DNA of 14,308 bases from DATFPK01 sp035264885 (GCA_035264885.1 DATFPK010000029.1:1-14308); one strand, 5' to 3'. Positions 1 through 11,102 are shown, numbered from the stretch's first letter. Numbers and translations: made by a program. Notes: generated from the sequence alone by a model not told the origin.

Positions 1-1448
<1,448 letters not shown>

Positions 1449-1504
1449 GCCGCGTGGCCGCCGCGGAGCTCGAGGGCGTGCGTTCTCGGGCCTCGGCCAG
1501 CGCA

Positions 1505-1510
1505 TAGCCT
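1505..1510 (+). promoter_or_regulatory. -10-like hexamer TAGCCT of a probable leaderless promoter for the M20 peptidase gene
   Basis: TAGCCT fits TANNNT and ends exactly 6 nt before the GTG at 1517. No Shine-Dalgarno lies in the 68-bp gap after pyrG. That spacing would put the transcription start at or next to the start codon, as in leaderless actinobacterial mRNAs. I see no -35 match. The same hexamer occurs before ppdK. Inferred, not proven. Confidence 0.5.
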
Positions 1511-1516
1511 GCGGGC

Positions 1517-2623
1517 GTGAACGGGCGCCTCCACGACCGCTTCGTCCGCCTCTGCGAGGTGCCGAGCCCGACCGGGCGCGAGCGCGAGGTAGCCGACTCG
1601 GTGAAAGCCGAGCTGCGGGCGCTGGGGGCCGAAGTCGCCGAGGACGACGCCGCCGGGGCCGCGCGGGCCGGCGCCGGGAACCTCCTCGCCAGGATCCCGG
1701 GCCGCGGCGGCGGGTGGGTCGGCTTCTGCGCCCACGTCGACACGGTTCCCCACGAAAGCCGGGTCGAGGTCGTGCTCGACGGGGGCGTGTACCGCAGCGC
1801 CGGAGAGACGATCCTTGGCGCCGACGACAAGGCGGCCGTGGCGGTCCTGCTCGAGCTCGCGGCGCGGCGGGCGGAGCACCCCGGCGAGACCGGAATCGAG
1901 TTGCTTCTGACCGTCGCCGAGGAGGACGGGCTGCGGGGCGCCAAGGCGTTCGAGGCGGGAAGGCTGCGCGCCGAGCGCGGGTTCGTCCTCGACCACGCCA
2001 GTCCGATCGGCGAGGTCATCACCGCCGCCCCGACCTATCACCGGCTGACCGCCGACTTCGAGGGCACCGAGGCGCACGCGGGGATCAATCCGGAGGACGG
2101 CCACAGCGCAATCGCCGCCGCGGCGGCGGCAGTCGGGGCGATGCGCCTTGGCCGCCTCGACGAGGAGACGACCGCGAACGTGGGCGTGATCGACGGCGGC
2201 AACGCCGCCAACGTCGTCCCCGGCCGCTGCCGGGTCGAGGCGGAGGCGCGCTCGATCGATCCGGCGAGGGCCGCCGCGGTCGCGGGGGAGATGGCCCAGG
2301 CCTGCGGGTGGGGAGCCAGCGAGCACGGCTGCGACGCGGACGTCCGCCTCGAGGAGCTCTTTCGCGGCTACCGCGTACCGCGTGACTCCGCGTCCCTGGC
2401 GCTGGCCGAGGCGGGCCTCGCCCGAGCCGGCTACACGCCCCGGAGGGTCGCCACCGGCGGCGGCAGCGACGCGAACGCGCTGGTCGCCAAGGGCCTCGAC
2501 TGGGTCCTGCTCGCGAACGGGACGCGCGACAACCACACGCCGCAGGAGTCGGTGGCGGCGGCCAACCTGGACGCGATGCTCGCGGTCTGCGAGGCGATCG
2601 CCGAGGAGACGCGGCGGTGCTGA
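1517..2623 (+). CDS. M20-family metallopeptidase, tripeptidase T-like
   Basis: A 368-residue zinc aminopeptidase or dipeptidase-type protein of the M20 family, closest in pattern to PepT-like tripeptidases that remove N-terminal residues from short peptides in the cytoplasm. Visible metal and catalytic positions are H73 and D75 in AHVDTVP, D103/D104 in LGADDKAAVA, E135-E136 in TVAEEDGLRG, D159 in VLDHASPIGE, and H340 in TRDNHTPQE near the C-terminus. The lid or dimerisation segment sits in between (about 170-280, including GTEAHAGINPEDG). ATGGGSDAN is another family hallmark. All catalytic elements are present. The GTG start is chosen because homology begins at once (FVRLCEVPSPTGRE) and a TAGCCT hexamer lies 6 nt upstream. 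Its last 7 bases overlap the next gene, suggesting co-translation. The exact substrate cannot be read from the sequence. Confidence 0.9.
   Translation: MNGRLHDRFVRLCEVPSPTGREREVADSVKAELRALGAEVAEDDAAGAARAGAGNLLARIPGRGGGWVGFCAHVDTVPHESRVEVVLDGGVYRSAGETILGADDKAAVAVLLELAARRAEHPGETGIELLLTVAEEDGLRGAKAFEAGRLRAERGFVLDHASPIGEVITAAPTYHRLTADFEGTEAHAGINPEDGHSAIAAAAAAVGAMRLGRLDEETTANVGVIDGGNAANVVPGRCRVEAEARSIDPARAAAVAGEMAQACGWGASEHGCDADVRLEELFRGYRVPRDSASLALAEAGLARAGYTPRRVATGGGSDANALVAKGLDWVLLANGTRDNHTPQESVAAANLDAMLAVCEAIAEETRRC
2603..2608 (+). promoter_or_regulatory. Ribosome binding site for the DUF3866-like gene
   Basis: GAGGAG lies inside the end of the peptidase gene, 8 nt before the GTG at 2617. It supports that start and the 7-nt overlap (GTGCTGA) with the upstream stop codon. 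Confidence 0.55.
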
Positions 2624-3639
2624 AGCTGCGGCGCGGGATCGTCGTCGAGGAGGATCCGCTGACGGTTGAGGTCGATGGGGCGCGCCGCCCCGCCTGGGCC
2701 GATCCCTCGCTGACCGGGGAGTGCCGGGCGGGCGACGAGGTCGTGGTCAACACGGAGGCGGCCGACCTGGGCCTCGGCTCGGGCGGCTTCGACGTCGTGC
2801 ACGTCAACCTCACCCGCGGACTCGAGGGGGGCGGCGCCGGCGGCGCCCATGTGATGAAGCTGAACTACACCTCGCTGCAGCATCCCGTCGAGCCGGTCGA
2901 GCGCGCAACCGGGTCGCTCGGCACCGGCCGGGACCCCATCCCGGTCCTGGTCATCCCCCTGCACGGGCATCTGGCGCCGGCCGCCTGGGCCGCGCAGCAG
3001 GCTCGGCCGGAGGTCCGCGTCGGTTACGTGCAGACCGCCGGCGGCGCCCTGCCCGGCCGGATCTCCCGCGACGTCGCGCAGCTCCGTGGCCTGGCTTTGC
3101 TCTGCGGGTACGTGACCGCGGCGCCGGCGTTCGGCGGCGAGGCCGAGGCGCTGAGCGTCGCCGGGGCGCTCGACGCGGCCGCCAGCCGGCTGGGGTGGGG
3201 GGCGGCGATCGTCGGGCCCGGCCCGGGGATCATCGGCTCCGATACCGACCTGGGCCACGGTGGGATGGCAGCGCTCGACTCGGCGCACGGGGCGCTGGCC
3301 CTTGGGATGCCGACGCTGGTGGCGCCGCGGATCTCCGAGCGAGACCCGCGGCCCCGCCACCGCGGCCTCAGCCACCACACGGCCACCGTCCTCGGCCTGC
3401 TCCTGGCTGGTGTAGACGTGCCGGTCCCTGGCAACATCGAGGGCATCGACCCGATCGCGCAACAGATCCCCGAGCGGCATCGGGCGGTACGGGTGGACGT
3501 CGACTTGGAGGCCTACGCGGCGGGCGGCCTGCCGACCCGGGTCATGGGACGCGGGCTGGAGGAGGACCGGGCCTTTTTCGCCGCGGCGCTCGCCGCGGGG
3601 AACGCACTCGCGCAGGCGACGACCGCGGAGAGAACCTGA
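2617..3639 (+). CDS. Conserved protein of unknown function, probably DUF3866 family
   Basis: A 340-residue protein with no recognised enzyme motif. It resembles, from memory, the DUF3866 family of actinobacteria and some Firmicutes; I could not search to confirm this. A short beta-rich N-terminal part (LRRGIVVEEDPLTVEVDG) is followed by Gly/Ala-rich alternating helix/strand sequence. Conserved-looking blocks are HVMKLNYTSLQHPVEP, VLVIPLHGHLAPAAWA, VGYVQTAGGALPG, GPGPGIIGSDTDLGHGG (about residues 205-221), RHRGLSHHTATVLG and a VPGNIEGID region. The clustered His, Asp and Gly residues could bind a ligand or metal, but that is speculation. No signal peptide or clear membrane helix is seen, so it is probably cytoplasmic. 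It overlaps the peptidase by 7 nt and the Nudix gene by 1 nt, so the three proteins are probably made together. Confidence 0.75.
   Translation: MLKLRRGIVVEEDPLTVEVDGARRPAWADPSLTGECRAGDEVVVNTEAADLGLGSGGFDVVHVNLTRGLEGGGAGGAHVMKLNYTSLQHPVEPVERATGSLGTGRDPIPVLVIPLHGHLAPAAWAAQQARPEVRVGYVQTAGGALPGRISRDVAQLRGLALLCGYVTAAPAFGGEAEALSVAGALDAAASRLGWGAAIVGPGPGIIGSDTDLGHGGMAALDSAHGALALGMPTLVAPRISERDPRPRHRGLSHHTATVLGLLLAGVDVPVPGNIEGIDPIAQQIPERHRAVRVDVDLEAYAAGGLPTRVMGRGLEEDRAFFAAALAAGNALAQATTAERT
3627..3632 (+). promoter_or_regulatory. Ribosome binding site for the Nudix gene
   Basis: GGAGAG lies 6 nt before the ATG at 3639, a canonical spacing and the best Shine-Dalgarno in the window. It fixes the start within a frame that stays open far upstream. 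Confidence 0.7.
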
Positions 3640-4157
3640 TGGAGCGGATCAGCTCGAAGAGGGTGTACGACGGACAGATCTCCGACGTCCGGATCGACAC
3701 CTTCCGCCGTGCCGACGGCGAGGAGGCCGAGCGGGAGATCGTCGGCCATCCGGGGGCCGTGGGGGTCGTGGCCCACGACGACGAGAAGGTCTTCCTGGTC
3801 CGCCAGCCGCGCGAAGCCGTGGGCGAGGACGATCTGCTGGAGCTACCGGCCGGCAAGCTCGACGTCGAGGGCGAGGAGCCGATCGACTGCGCGAAGCGCG
3901 AGCTGGAGGAGGAGACTGGGCTGCGGGCCGGGACCTGGCGGGAGCTGAAGCGGTTTTTCACCACCCCCGGCTGGTCCGACGAGGAAGTGATCCTCTTCGA
4001 GGCCACCGACCTTGAGCGGAGCGAGCCCGATCCTGACGAGGGGGAGCAGATCGAGCTGGTCGAGGCGAGCCTGGACGACCTGGCCGACCTGATCGCCGAT
4101 TGCCGCGACGCCAAGTCGCTCATCGGGCTGCTGACGCTGCGGGCCCGCCGCCCCTGA
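3639..4157 (+). CDS. Nudix hydrolase, probable ADP-ribose pyrophosphatase
   Basis: A 172-residue Nudix protein expected to split ADP-ribose (or a similar nucleoside diphosphate derivative) into AMP and ribose 5-phosphate, using Mg2+. The Nudix box runs from G72 to L95: AGKLDVEGEEP, then R87-E88-L89, then E91-E92-x-G94-L95. It has one residue more between the first Gly and Glu than the textbook spacing, a variant I recall from actinobacterial ADP-ribose pyrophosphatases. The upstream ELPAGK and the N-terminal strands (VRQPREAVGEDDLLELP) also fit that subgroup. The ATG shares one base with the preceding stop (TGATG) and has a good ribosome site, so the much longer open frame upstream is discarded. 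The order pyrG, Nudix, xerD matches the mycobacterial Rv1699-Rv1701 region. The ADP-ribose substrate is inferred from family resemblance. Confidence 0.9.
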   Translation: MERISSKRVYDGQISDVRIDTFRRADGEEAEREIVGHPGAVGVVAHDDEKVFLVRQPREAVGEDDLLELPAGKLDVEGEEPIDCAKRELEEETGLRAGTWRELKRFFTTPGWSDEEVILFEATDLERSEPDPDEGEQIELVEASLDDLADLIADCRDAKSLIGLLTLRARRP

Positions 4158-4208
4158 ACAGCGGCTTGCGCGGCAAGGAGTGCCCGGCGGGGGACAGAAC
4201 CCAGCGCC

Positions 4209-5174
4209 ATGGCGACGATTGCCGCACCCGAGCCGCCGCGCCCGTCCGCTCCCCAGCCCGACGCCCGCTTCGAGGGGCTCGTCCTCGACTTCCTCTCCTA
4301 CCTCGAGCTCGAGCGGGGCCTCTCGCGCAACACGCTCAACGCCTATCGGACCGACCTCCTCCAGTTCGGTGACTTCCTCCGCCGGCGGACGATCGGGGCG
4401 GTCGACGCGCGCCCGGGCGACATCGCCGAGTTCCTGGCCGAGCTGGCGACGGGGAACGGCCGCCCGCCCTGCTCGACCGCGACGATCCACCGCAAGGCCG
4501 CCTGCCTCCGCTCCTTCTACAAGCACCTGCGTCGCGAGGAGCTGATCGGCGACGACCCGACCGCGGCGCTGAATGCGCCGCGGCGCTCCAAGAAGCTGCC
4601 GCAGGTCTTGGGGTACGCCCAGGTCCAAAAGCTCTTGGCCTCACCCCGCGGTGACACCGCGCCGGCACGGCGCGACCGGGCGCTGCTCGAGGTCATGTAC
4701 GCCTCCGGGCTGAGGGCATCGGAGACGATCGGGCTCGACGTCCGCGACGTGGACCTCAAGCGCGGGTTCCTGCGCGCTCGCGGCAAGGGATCGAAGGAAC
4801 GCCTGGTGCCGCTCGGCCGCCAGGCGATCGCCGCGGTCAGCGCCTACCTCCGCGACGGGCGCCCGGCACTGCTCGGCCAGCGCGAGGAGTCGAAGCTGTT
4901 CCTCAACTTCCGCGGGGGGCGGCTGACCAGGCAGGGCCTCTACAAGATCGTCCAGCGACACGCCCGCGCCGCTGGGCTGTCGGGGCAGATGAGCCCGCAC
5001 ACGCTCCGGCACAGCTTCGCCACGCACCTGCTGGCCGGCGGATGCGACCTGCGGGCGGTCCAGGAGATGCTCGGCCACGCCGACATCTCGACTACCCAGA
5101 TGTACACCCACCTCTCCGGCGACGAGCTCAAAGACGTGTACTTCCGCGCCCACCCGCGCGCCGTCGCCCGCTGA
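4209..5174 (+). CDS. xerD: Tyrosine recombinase XerC/XerD (chromosome dimer resolution)
   Basis: A 321-residue tyrosine recombinase that would act at dif to resolve chromosome dimers before cell division. The N-terminal SAM-like core-binding domain (about 21-125) carries FLSYLELERGLSRNTLNAYRTDL. The catalytic domain keeps all six residues: R169 (SGLRASE), K193 (RGKGSKER), H264 and R267 (SPHTLRHSFATHL), H290 (LGHADISTTQMYTH) and the nucleophile Y299. A Pro/Ala-rich tail of about 20 residues precedes the domain. The ATG is the only in-frame start after an upstream stop at 4155-4157; no Shine-Dalgarno sits at the right distance (AAGGAG at 4175-4180 is 28 nt away). Length and position beside pyrG and Nudix favour a housekeeping Xer protein over a phage integrase. 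Sequence alone does not clearly separate XerC from XerD; the symbol rests on synteny. Confidence 0.92.
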   Translation: MATIAAPEPPRPSAPQPDARFEGLVLDFLSYLELERGLSRNTLNAYRTDLLQFGDFLRRRTIGAVDARPGDIAEFLAELATGNGRPPCSTATIHRKAACLRSFYKHLRREELIGDDPTAALNAPRRSKKLPQVLGYAQVQKLLASPRGDTAPARRDRALLEVMYASGLRASETIGLDVRDVDLKRGFLRARGKGSKERLVPLGRQAIAAVSAYLRDGRPALLGQREESKLFLNFRGGRLTRQGLYKIVQRHARAAGLSGQMSPHTLRHSFATHLLAGGCDLRAVQEMLGHADISTTQMYTHLSGDELKDVYFRAHPRAVAR

Positions 5175-5180
5175 TAGAAC
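5175..5180 (+). promoter_or_regulatory. -10-like hexamer TAGAAC before the lipoprotein gene
   Basis: TAGAAC starts right after the xerD stop codon (TGA at 5172-5174) and ends 7 nt before the GTG at 5188. No Shine-Dalgarno is present. It is a weaker match than the others because the last base is C. A related CAGAAC stands 8 nt before the xerD ATG. Confidence 0.35.
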
Positions 5181-5187
5181 CGGGCGG

Positions 5188-5766
5188 GTGAGGCTCCGCC
5201 CGGCCGCCGCCGTCATCGCCCTGCTGCTCGTCGGGGGGTGCGGCAACGAGCGTGGCGAGGCACCCGACATCGATGCCGTCGGCGGGGGACGCCAGTATGC
5301 CCGGTTCACGAGCGCGGGCGGGACCGTGAGCTTCCGGCACCCCGTCTCCTGGGTGGCCGACGACGCCGAGGCGCCCCAGGTGGCGCAGGTCGGCACCGGC
5401 GGGGCGCTGGCGGCGATCTACGCGTACCCGCGGACCGACCTCGGGACCGACCCCGCGAGCGTCCGCGCCCAGCGCCAGAGGTTGATCCAGTCGCTGCGCC
5501 GGCGCTCCCCGGGGTTCCTGGTCACCGGCAGCGAGATCACCGAGGTCGACGGCTCGCCCGCCGTGGAGATCCGCGGCCGGGGGAGGGTCGGCGGGCGACC
5601 CGTGCAGACGCGAGCGGTTCACGTCTTCGAGCCGCAGGTGGAGTACGTGATCGACGCCTACGCGCGGCCGGATGCGTTCGCGAAGGCGGACCGGCTCGGG
5701 TTCGAGCCGCTGCTCGCCTCGCTCCAGCTCAGCGACAGCCCGGTTCCCGGGCAGACTTCGGGCTGA
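5188..5766 (+). CDS. Putative secreted lipoprotein of unknown function
   Basis: A 192-residue protein with a typical bacterial lipoprotein signal: a positive start (MRLRP), a hydrophobic core (AAAVIALLLV) and a lipobox ending GGC, with the lipidated Cys at residue 18. After a short linker (NERGEAPDIDAVGGG), the rest looks like one compact alpha/beta domain beginning GGTVSFRHPVSWV and ending with FAKADRLGFEPLLASLQL. The pattern of strands, then a paired helix, recalls PsbP/Mog1-like domains found in many actinobacterial lipoproteins (LpqN-like), but this is structural intuition only. It would sit on the outer face of the cytoplasmic membrane. The GTG start puts the charged n-region at the N-terminus. 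Its stop shares one base with the mutM ATG (TGATG), so the two are probably co-transcribed though functionally unrelated as far as I can tell. Confidence 0.75.
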   Translation: MRLRPAAAVIALLLVGGCGNERGEAPDIDAVGGGRQYARFTSAGGTVSFRHPVSWVADDAEAPQVAQVGTGGALAAIYAYPRTDLGTDPASVRAQRQRLIQSLRRRSPGFLVTGSEITEVDGSPAVEIRGRGRVGGRPVQTRAVHVFEPQVEYVIDAYARPDAFAKADRLGFEPLLASLQLSDSPVPGQTSG

Positions 5767-6623
5767 TGCCGGAGCTGCCCGAGGTCGAGACCATCCGCCG
5801 CCAGCTTGCCCCGGAGGTCGCGGGGCGGGTTGTGAGGCGATTGGACGTGCTGGACCCGCTCTGGTCGCGGCCGGTGGATCCCGCGGAGCTGGGTGCCGCG
5901 GTCAGCGGACGCGGGATCCGAGAGATGGGCCGGCGCGGCAAGTACCTGCTGCTGCGGCTCGACGGCGGCGAAACCCTGGCCATGCACCTGCGGATGACCG
6001 GCAACCTGCTGCTTGTCGAGGACGGCGAGGCGGCCGAGGCGCGCTTCCTGCGCGCCCGATTCGAGCTCGACGACGGCCGCGAGCTCTGGTTCACCGACGC
6101 TCGCCGATTCGGCCAGGCGCTGCTGCTGGGCGACGAGAGACTGGAGGAGCACCTGGCCGAACGGCTCGGGCTGGAGCCGTTCTCGGAGGACTTCACGCCG
6201 GCGGCGCTCGGGGAGATGGCGGCGGGGCGGAGCGCGCCGCTGAAGTCGTTCCTCCTCGACCAGAAGGGCGTCGCGGGGGTCGGCAACATCTACGCTGATG
6301 AGGCGCTGTTCCGCGCCTCGCTGCATCCGCTCTCGCCGGCAGGGTCGATGCGGAGCGGGCACCTCGAGGACCTGCACGAGGGGATCCTGGGGGCGCTGCG
6401 GGCGGGCCTCGACGAGGGCGGCGCGTCGATCGACGACTACCGGGATGCGCGCGGCGAGCGGGGGACGATGCAGGACGAGTTCCTCGTCCACACCCGCGAG
6501 GGCCAGGCCTGTCCTCGCTGCGGCGAGTCGATCCGCCGGATCGTCGTCAGCGGGCGCTCCACCTACTTCTGCCCGGGCTGCCAGGTGCGCCTGCGCCGGC
6601 GGCGCAGGCGGTCGCGGCTGTGA
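5766..6623 (+). CDS. mutM: Formamidopyrimidine-DNA glycosylase (Fpg)
   Basis: A 285-residue base-excision repair enzyme that removes 8-oxoguanine and ring-opened purines and cuts the abasic strand. The N-terminus MPELPEVETIRRQL supplies the catalytic P2 (exposed after Met removal) and E3. K59 in GRRGKYLLL is the conserved catalytic lysine, and HLRMTGN follows at about 74-80. The helix-two-turn-helix region shows KSFLLDQKGVAGVGNIYADEAL with the phosphate-contacting Asn. The C-terminal zinc finger has C249, C252, C269 and C272. After it comes a very basic tail (RLRRRRRRSRL). All key residues are intact, and the finger shows that it is not an Nei2-type degenerate paralogue. The ATG overlaps the lipoprotein stop by 1 nt and the end overlaps the next GTG by 4 nt. 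No ribosome site is seen, so coupling from upstream is likely. Confidence 0.97.
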   Translation: MPELPEVETIRRQLAPEVAGRVVRRLDVLDPLWSRPVDPAELGAAVSGRGIREMGRRGKYLLLRLDGGETLAMHLRMTGNLLLVEDGEAAEARFLRARFELDDGRELWFTDARRFGQALLLGDERLEEHLAERLGLEPFSEDFTPAALGEMAAGRSAPLKSFLLDQKGVAGVGNIYADEALFRASLHPLSPAGSMRSGHLEDLHEGILGALRAGLDEGGASIDDYRDARGERGTMQDEFLVHTREGQACPRCGESIRRIVVSGRSTYFCPGCQVRLRRRRRRSRL

Positions 6624-7585
6624 GCGCCGCAGGGGAGCAGCCGGTGCCCCCGGCCGGATTCGCGATCGGCCACTGGACGGACCGCGCCGCCGCGACCGGC
6701 TGCACCGTCGTCCTGGCGCCGCCGGGAACCAGGTGCGGCGTCGACGTCCGCGGTGGCGGGCCGGGGACCCGGGAAACCGACGTGATCGGGCCGTTGGCGG
6801 GGTCACACGAGGCGAGCGCGGTCGTCCTGGCCGGTGGGAGCGCGTTCGGCCTGGCGGCGGCGGACGGGGCGGCGCGCTGGCTGGAGGAGCGAGGGCGGGG
6901 GCACCCGACGCCCGGCGGTGCCGTGCCGATCGTCCCCGCGGCGGTCGTCTACGACCTGGCGGAGGGAGACGCGACCCGAAGGCCCGGGCCGGAGGAGGGC
7001 TACGCGGCCTGCGAGGCGGCCCGCGAAGGGGTGCCGGAGCGCGGACGGGTCGGCGCCGGGACCGGAACGGCGGTCGGCAAGATCCTCGGTCGCGAGCGGG
7101 GGGTGCCCGGCGGGGTCGGCTACGCGGCGGTGTGGACAGCCGCCGGCGCCACGGTGGCGGCGCTCGCGGTCGTCAACGCGTTCGGCGACATCCTGGCCGA
7201 AGACGGGTCCGTCCTGGCCGGGCCGACCGGGAGGGAGGGACCGGTGTCGACCAGCGAGGTGATCGCGGGGATGCCCGCGTTGCCGGAATGGGCTCAGGTC
7301 GAGGAGCGGAACACGACGCTGGTGTGCGTGATGACCGACGCCGGCCTCGGGCGATCCGCGTGCACCCGGATCGCGCGGATGGCGAGCGGCGGCGTCGCTC
7401 GCGCCGTCGACCCGGTCTTCTCCGACTTCGATGGTGACGTCGCCTTCTGCCTCTCCGCCGGCGCCGTCACCGAGGACCGCTTCGCGGGCCTCGCGGTCGG
7501 CGTCGCCGCCGCCCACGCCACGGCGACCGCGATCCGCGACGGCATCCGCTCCGCCGGAGGATGCATTCGACGTTCGCCCGAATAG
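6620..7585 (+). CDS. P1-family (S58, DmpA/NylC-like) N-terminal-nucleophile peptidase
   Basis: A 321-residue member of the self-cleaving S58 family, which includes L-aminopeptidase D-esterase DmpA, beta-peptidyl aminopeptidases and the nylon-oligomer hydrolase NylC. Family blocks are IGHWTDRAAATGCTVVL (about 16-32), AVVLAGGSAFGLAAADGA (about 67-84), GAGTGTAVGKILG (about 145-157), VVNAFGDI and NTTLVCVMTDA. The expected autocleavage site is N231-T232, making T232 the new N-terminal nucleophile; Thr here is as in NylC rather than the Ser of DmpA. The GTG start overlaps the mutM stop (GTGA). The end differs from the compact family end by a short tail (CIRRSPE) that lies within the left arm of the inverted repeat at 7560-7609. 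No signal peptide is visible, so it is probably cytoplasmic. The substrate is unknown. Confidence 0.9.
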   Translation: MSAAGEQPVPPAGFAIGHWTDRAAATGCTVVLAPPGTRCGVDVRGGGPGTRETDVIGPLAGSHEASAVVLAGGSAFGLAAADGAARWLEERGRGHPTPGGAVPIVPAAVVYDLAEGDATRRPGPEEGYAACEAAREGVPERGRVGAGTGTAVGKILGRERGVPGGVGYAAVWTAAGATVAALAVVNAFGDILAEDGSVLAGPTGREGPVSTSEVIAGMPALPEWAQVEERNTTLVCVMTDAGLGRSACTRIARMASGGVARAVDPVFSDFDGDVAFCLSAGAVTEDRFAGLAVGVAAAHATATAIRDGIRSAGGCIRRSPE

Positions 7586-7609
7586 TCGCTGTTCAACGTC
7601 GAAGGCATC
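7560..7609. repeat. Imperfect inverted repeat between the P1 peptidase gene and recO
   Basis: The left arm GATGCATTCGACGTT (7560-7574) pairs with the right arm AACGTCGAAGGCATC (7595-7609) at 14 of 15 positions; only 7565/7604 mismatch. The 20-nt loop contains the peptidase stop codon (7583-7585). The right side contains a near-palindrome, TTCAACGTCGAA (7592-7603). A third related copy, TTCAACGTAGGAA, begins at 7647, just before recO. There is no T-run after the stem, so a classic intrinsic terminator is unlikely. A protein-binding site or an RNA hairpin are both possible. Confidence 0.6.
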
Positions 7610-7618
7610 GGCCGGCTG

Positions 7619-7647
7619 TTGACAGTCAGTCGCGTCCGCCCGACCCT
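7619..7647 (+). promoter_or_regulatory. Candidate promoter for recO (TTGACA, 17 bp, GACCCT)
   Basis: A perfect TTGACA at 7619-7624 is followed, after exactly 17 bp, by GACCCT (7642-7647), which keeps the A at position 2 and T at position 6 of a -10 element. The predicted start of transcription near 7654 leaves about 10 nt before the GTG at 7664. The -10 is weak, so confidence is limited. Confidence 0.4.
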
Positions 7648-7654
7648 TCAACGT

Positions 7655-7661
7655 AGGAAGG
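7655..7661 (+). promoter_or_regulatory. Ribosome binding site for recO
   Basis: AGGAAGG lies just before the GTG at 7664, with AGGA 5 nt from it. It supports starting RecO here rather than at the in-frame TTG at 7619. Confidence 0.5.
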
Positions 7662-7663
7662 CC

Positions 7664-8374
7664 GTGCCCGGATCGTTCAAGACAGAGGCGGTGGTCCTGC
7701 GGAGCATCCGCTTCGGGGAGGCCGATCGGATCCTTCACCTCTACTCCGCGGACCGGGGACGCGTCGGGGCGATCGCGAAGGGCTCGCGGCGGCCGCGGTC
7801 GCGGTTCGGGGGGCGGCTCGAGCCGTTCTTCCGGCTGTCGCTGGTCCTCCACGAAGGCCGCGGCGACCTGGCGACGGTGACCTCGGCCGCGACGGTCGAC
7901 GGATACGGGGCGCTGCGCGGAAACGGGCCCGCGATCTCGGCCGCCGCGCGGGCCTGCGACGCGGTGCTGCGCCTGCTCGACGCCGCCGAGCCCAACCCGG
8001 CCGCCTACAACCTCCTCTGCCGCTACCTGTCGATCCTCGACGCGGGCGGCGAGGGCCCGGGGACGGCGGTCGCGTTCCGGCTCAAGCTGGCGCTGGCCGC
8101 CGGCTTCGCGCCCGAGCTCGGCTCCTGCGCCCGCTGCGGCGAGGCCGACCACCTGACGGGCTTCTCCGGCGCGGCGGGCGGCGTCGTCTGCACGAGCTGC
8201 GAGCGCGGCTCCTTCGCGCTCTCCGCCGACGCTCATGAGTTCATGGTCGGGGCGCTGGCGCGTCCGCTCGCCGAGGCGCCGGCCGGGAGCGAGCCGACGC
8301 TGCGCCAGGCGGAGCGGGCGGTGGGGGAGACGCTCGAGCACCACGCGCACGTCCGCCTTCGCGCCGTAGCCTGA
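7664..8374 (+). CDS. recO: DNA repair protein RecO
   Basis: A 236-residue recombination mediator that anneals single strands and, with RecR and RecF, helps load RecA at gaps. The N-terminal OB-fold is recognisable: FKTEAVVLRSIRFGEADRI, then YSADRGRVGAIAKGSRRPRS and LEPFFRLSL. A helical domain follows, and a four-Cys zinc motif is present at C155, C158, C176 and C179 (CARCGE ... CTSCE), as in Deinococcus-type RecO and unlike E. coli. The start at GTG 7664 is preferred because homology begins at MPGSFKTEAVVL and AGGAAGG precedes it. The longer frame from TTG 7619 would add 15 unlike residues and would use the putative -35 element as coding sequence. The frame ends in RLRAVA, 6 nt before the ppdK start. 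Confidence 0.93.
   Translation: MPGSFKTEAVVLRSIRFGEADRILHLYSADRGRVGAIAKGSRRPRSRFGGRLEPFFRLSLVLHEGRGDLATVTSAATVDGYGALRGNGPAISAAARACDAVLRLLDAAEPNPAAYNLLCRYLSILDAGGEGPGTAVAFRLKLALAAGFAPELGSCARCGEADHLTGFSGAAGGVVCTSCERGSFALSADAHEFMVGALARPLAEAPAGSEPTLRQAERAVGETLEHHAHVRLRAVA
8367..8372 (+). promoter_or_regulatory. -10-like hexamer TAGCCT before ppdK
   Basis: TAGCCT, identical to the hexamer before the M20 peptidase gene, lies within the last codons of recO and ends 8 nt before the GTG at 8381. No Shine-Dalgarno is seen. It suggests a leaderless transcript for ppdK in addition to any read-through from recO. Confidence 0.4.
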
Positions 8375-8380
8375 CGCCCG

Positions 8381-11092
<2,712 letters not shown>

Positions 11093-11102
11093 GATCGCCG
11101 CC

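Noticed and set aside
1450..1466. Short stem CCGCG/CGCGG after pyrG as a terminator
   Set aside because: Only 5 bp in very GC-rich DNA and no T-run follows. Such stems are expected by chance here.
4175..4182. AAGGAG followed by GTG as an alternative gene start before xerD
   Set aside because: The GTG at 4180 opens a frame with no homology that runs out of phase with xerD. The AAGGAG overlaps it instead of preceding it at ribosome-site distance.
4209..5174. Tyrosine recombinase as part of a prophage or integrated element
   Set aside because: The length, Xer-type motifs and pyrG/Nudix synteny fit a housekeeping Xer. No att-like direct repeats, tRNA or phage genes are nearby.
7560..7609. Inverted repeat as a LexA site
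   Set aside because: The arms carry TTCGACGTT/AACGTCGAA and lack GAAC-N4-GTTC, so the LexA consensus is not met.
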